From assembly GCA_052118065.1 (NCBI GenBank), contig JBQKHY010000007.1, positions 1 to 64,000 on the forward strand: 64,000 nucleotides of DNA, read 5' to 3'. The notes below the pieces were generated by a model, which was not told where the DNA came from, did not search any database, and was given only the letters and a program-made list of their open reading frames with translations. Source of the stretch: Ruminococcoides sp052118065 (GTDB lineage Bacteria; Bacillota; Clostridia; Oscillospirales; Acutalibacteraceae). The number at the start of each line of letters is the position of its first letter. Within the stretch, counting starts at the first letter, position 1. Made by a program: the position numbers and the translations under genes. Below, in pieces: positions 62,901-64,000 of the stretch.

Positions 62901-63431
62901 ACTGTATTTGGCGAAAATTCTTTAGAAGAAAATTTAGTTTTTATTTCTTCTTCACTAAATGAAAAAGGTAAAACACCAACAGAAAAAATTAGAAACTATT
63001 TCTTCAACACCTTCTATAAGGAACATTTGTCTAACTATACAGTAGGTGTGTCAGGAAAAAGACCGATTTATTGGATGCTATCTAGTGGCAAGAAAAAGGG
63101 CTTTAAAGCACTTGTTTATATGCACAGATGGTATTACGGTACACTTTCAGGTGTTAGAAGTCATCAGCTTTATGATATGATAAATTACTACAAAAATGCT
63201 ATTGAAAACTTAGACTGTAATTTTGTAGATGAGGATGATCCAAGTTATAAAGTTATGATGAAGTATAGAGATACTTTACTTTCCAGGTATGATGAAGTAC
63301 AGACTTATGAGAAGAAACTTTCTAAACTGGAGGGTGTTGACATTGATACTGATGATGGTATCAAGTTTAATCATAAGAAAGTACAAACAACAGTAGATGG
63401 GGAAGTAATTAATATTCTTGAAAAAATATAA
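59895..63431 (+). CDS. pglX: PglX, BREX-type adenine-specific DNA methyltransferase (solitary)
   Basis: 1178 residues. It starts TAIRNFAIFARNKLIEDIKE, the characteristic BREX-1 PglX N-terminus. The SAM-binding motif FIDPCMGSGHILV is at about 308-320 and the catalytic NPPY at about 491-494 in VVVTNPPYLSN. The long C-terminal part (about 620-1178) is the target-recognition and BREX-specific region. PglX methylates the sixth-position adenine of a non-palindromic site and is needed for BREX phage defence. Length is full. No brxA, brxB, brxC, pglZ or brxL lies within the window: upstream is a phosphoesterase, downstream a NUDIX gene. It could be an orphan methylase. Confidence 0.93.
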   Translation: MDRTAIRNFAIFARNKLIEDIKERATYFGVTENGVSQFYGHLTEEEKVARHHFIEKISRSNEEDYVTSFNDAIEDIAYIWFTRIVALRYMDANSLLPFNNQLFLSKDEKEPKIIYTLGDNVLDFTPEDEMNIGKYKAEKDNKSLYILLFVKVNEYLGQNMTVFQNDLDDYVKLLLNLDYDSNGVIAELSKINIDNFIQGVEIMGWFHQYYNTDVFNKLYDGDMSKKKISSKYLPVATQLYTPDWVVKYMVENTLGRVWVDHLIGNGETEKAENFINKWQYYIKDTDEDNPELKKIREKRKDLKPTDIKFIDPCMGSGHILVYAFELLVDIYCNEGYSQSDSATLIVENNLYGLDIDDRASALSYFALMMKASYYNKNLVLGKYKVNLCSVQESNNIENVDEVALFFSNGNERLLEEFTYLITVFYDGKEYGSILNLRKVDFKSLYNRIEELRNYNPTTKEENNYLKEIFSKLLPLINQANIMSHHYDVVVTNPPYLSNSRMNKKLAMYVNREYNIAKNDLAVVFIQKAVGVLSKEDALIAMITTVSWMYLKSFEKFRKYLLHSFQLNSIVDFGTELFEGKIGHLPVVTWVNRKHLPFQKLCGVRLSEYNYSKRKEKHNQFFNKENYHYTDQYDFAKIPGEPVAYWLGDSFMKAFEQGRTLGELTVCRNGMKTGDNERFLRLWWEVNLSKANFTAENVNDAYESGATYFPYNKGGEYRKWYGNNDYLINWYKNGETVMGKAKLDGRYTQDYNQELKFMPLATWSLITVKPAFRYKQNALSDIAGMSFYTSQDKLLYYLGFCNSVIATEMIKLLAPTMNCQVGDIARLPILHSLSKEQEVNDLVTENINLAKEDFDSFENSWDFTTHPFIKYKTSTGKLLDAYLQWEKVANARFNKVKKNEEKLNEIFLDIYNVKDGFKSEVEEKDVTIYKAEKVRDVKSFLSYVVGCVLGRYNLDDLGNVYTGEVWDIDKYKTFTPVADNCVVITDNEDYEEDIVYYLKKFLVTVFGENSLEENLVFISSSLNEKGKTPTEKIRNYFFNTFYKEHLSNYTVGVSGKRPIYWMLSSGKKKGFKALVYMHRWYYGTLSGVRSHQLYDMINYYKNAIENLDCNFVDEDDPSYKVMMKYRDTLLSRYDEVQTYEKKLSKLEGVDIDTDDGIKFNHKKVQTTVDGEVINILEKI

Positions 63432-63460
63432 TTGCCTTTTCTTTGTAAATAATATATAAT
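63432..63460 (+). promoter_or_regulatory. Promoter of the NUDIX gene
   Basis: TTGCCT (63432-63437), 17-nt spacer, TATAAT (63455-63460). It is within the 50-bp gap after pglX and gives a leader of only about 15 nt. Confidence 0.65.
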
Positions 63461-63481
63461 CAAATAAAAGGAGAGAATGAA

Positions 63482-63985
63482 ATGGAACTTTGGGATATAT
63501 ATGATAAGAACAAAAACAGAACCGGTCGTACGATGAAGAGAAATGATTGGTGTCTTAAGGATGACGAATATCACCTAACAGTTTTAGGTGTTGTATGTAG
63601 AGAAGACGGAAAATTCCTAATTACAAAGAGAGCTATGGACAAGGCATGGGCCCCAGGTTGGTGGGAAGTTTCAGGTGGTGCAGCAATGGCAGGTGAAGAC
63701 TCTATTGATGCAGTTCGCAGAGAAGTACTTGAAGAAACAGGTCTTGATGTAACTAAGGGTAAGGAAGAATATCTATTTACTTACCATAGAGAAAATCCCG
63801 GTGAAGGCGACAACTACTTTGTAGATGTATACCGTTTTACACTTGATTTTACAGAAAATGATGTTCACAATCAGGAAAGAGAAACTACAGGTTTCAAACT
63901 TGCTACTGTTGATGAAATTAAGAAATATGCCGATGAAGGTATTTTCTTACATTATGACAGTATCAAGAAAGCTTTTGAAATCTAA
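63482..63985 (+). CDS. NUDIX hydrolase
   Basis: 167 residues. The Nudix box GGAAMAGEDSIDAVRREV, then LEETGL (about 64-87), fits G-x5-E-x7-R-E-U-x-E-E-x-G-U exactly. The N-terminus MELWDIYDKNKNRTGRTMKR is that of the YfcD/isopentenyl-diphosphate-isomerase-like group. It splits nucleoside diphosphate compounds; the substrate is not fixed by sequence. AAAGGAGAG lies 7 nt before the ATG. Own promoter. The window ends 15 bases after its stop. Confidence 0.93.
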   Translation: MELWDIYDKNKNRTGRTMKRNDWCLKDDEYHLTVLGVVCREDGKFLITKRAMDKAWAPGWWEVSGGAAMAGEDSIDAVRREVLEETGLDVTKGKEEYLFTYHRENPGEGDNYFVDVYRFTLDFTENDVHNQERETTGFKLATVDEIKKYADEGIFLHYDSIKKAFEI

Positions 63986-64000
63986 AAATAAATATTTATA

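Overview
The window is AT-rich DNA from a low-GC Firmicute. Codon choice (AGA for Arg, GGT for Gly, A/T third positions), strong purine-rich ribosome binding sites, the ctsR-mcsA-mcsB-clpC stress operon and U-tailed intrinsic terminators all fit a gut-type clostridium (Ruminococcaceae/Oscillospirales-like). The species cannot be named from sequence alone.

Layout. (1) 1-5065: a dispersed palindromic repeat, then a class III heat-shock operon ctsR-mcsA-mcsB-clpC behind a textbook promoter overlapped by CtsR boxes, closed by a strong terminator. (2) 5147-8599: a broken acyltransferase-3 gene, two GT2 glycosyltransferases and an IS30-type transposase remnant. (3) 8758-38259: a roughly 29-kb surface polysaccharide operon read rightward from one recognisable promoter to a tetraloop terminator. 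It holds a priming sugar-phosphate transferase (WbaP type), an EpsG/Wzy-like polymerase, a Wzx flippase, many GT2/GT4 transferases, acyl/acetyltransferases, a split transketolase, and a sugar-activation module (HMGL aldolase, PfkB kinase, cytidylyltransferase, DUF115/Maf-like protein). ATP-grasp and DegT genes follow. Within it, 33067-36000 looks imported: its codon use differs and it ends in an internally deleted IS3-type element with its own inverted ends. (4) 38337-40844: a 46-codon relic of an ECF sigma factor, a LytTR response regulator (minus strand) and a membrane metallophosphoesterase. (5) 40865-48700: sulfur genes. A metY-cysK operon is preceded by a 31-codon ORF with a Cys-Cys-Ser-Cys run, a likely cysteine-sensing leader peptide. 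A two-component system (minus strand) follows, then APS kinase, a sulfotransferase-like protein and a CHR-family anion transporter, which suggests PAPS-dependent sulfation. (6) 48702-55064: minus-strand alpha-glucan hydrolase, alpha/beta hydrolase and AGCS amino-acid symporter with an unusual inserted domain, with a TspO-like gene on plus. A repeat-rich 800-bp spacer carries two compact palindromic elements. (7) 55238-64000: PAP2-like protein, a membrane protein/XRE pair, HAD phosphatase, M29 aminopeptidase, metallophosphoesterase, a full-length solitary BREX-type PglX methyltransferase and a NUDIX hydrolase.

How they work together. The polysaccharide operon appears to encode priming, building, export and polymerisation of a decorated glycan. 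The aldolase-kinase-cytidylyltransferase-DUF115 set could make and transfer a CMP-activated keto sugar. The APS kinase/sulfotransferase pair could sulfate a glycan or another acceptor. All starts were chosen by ribosome binding site and family N-terminus, so several differ from the longest open frame. No tRNA, rRNA, CRISPR array or complete mobile element was found.
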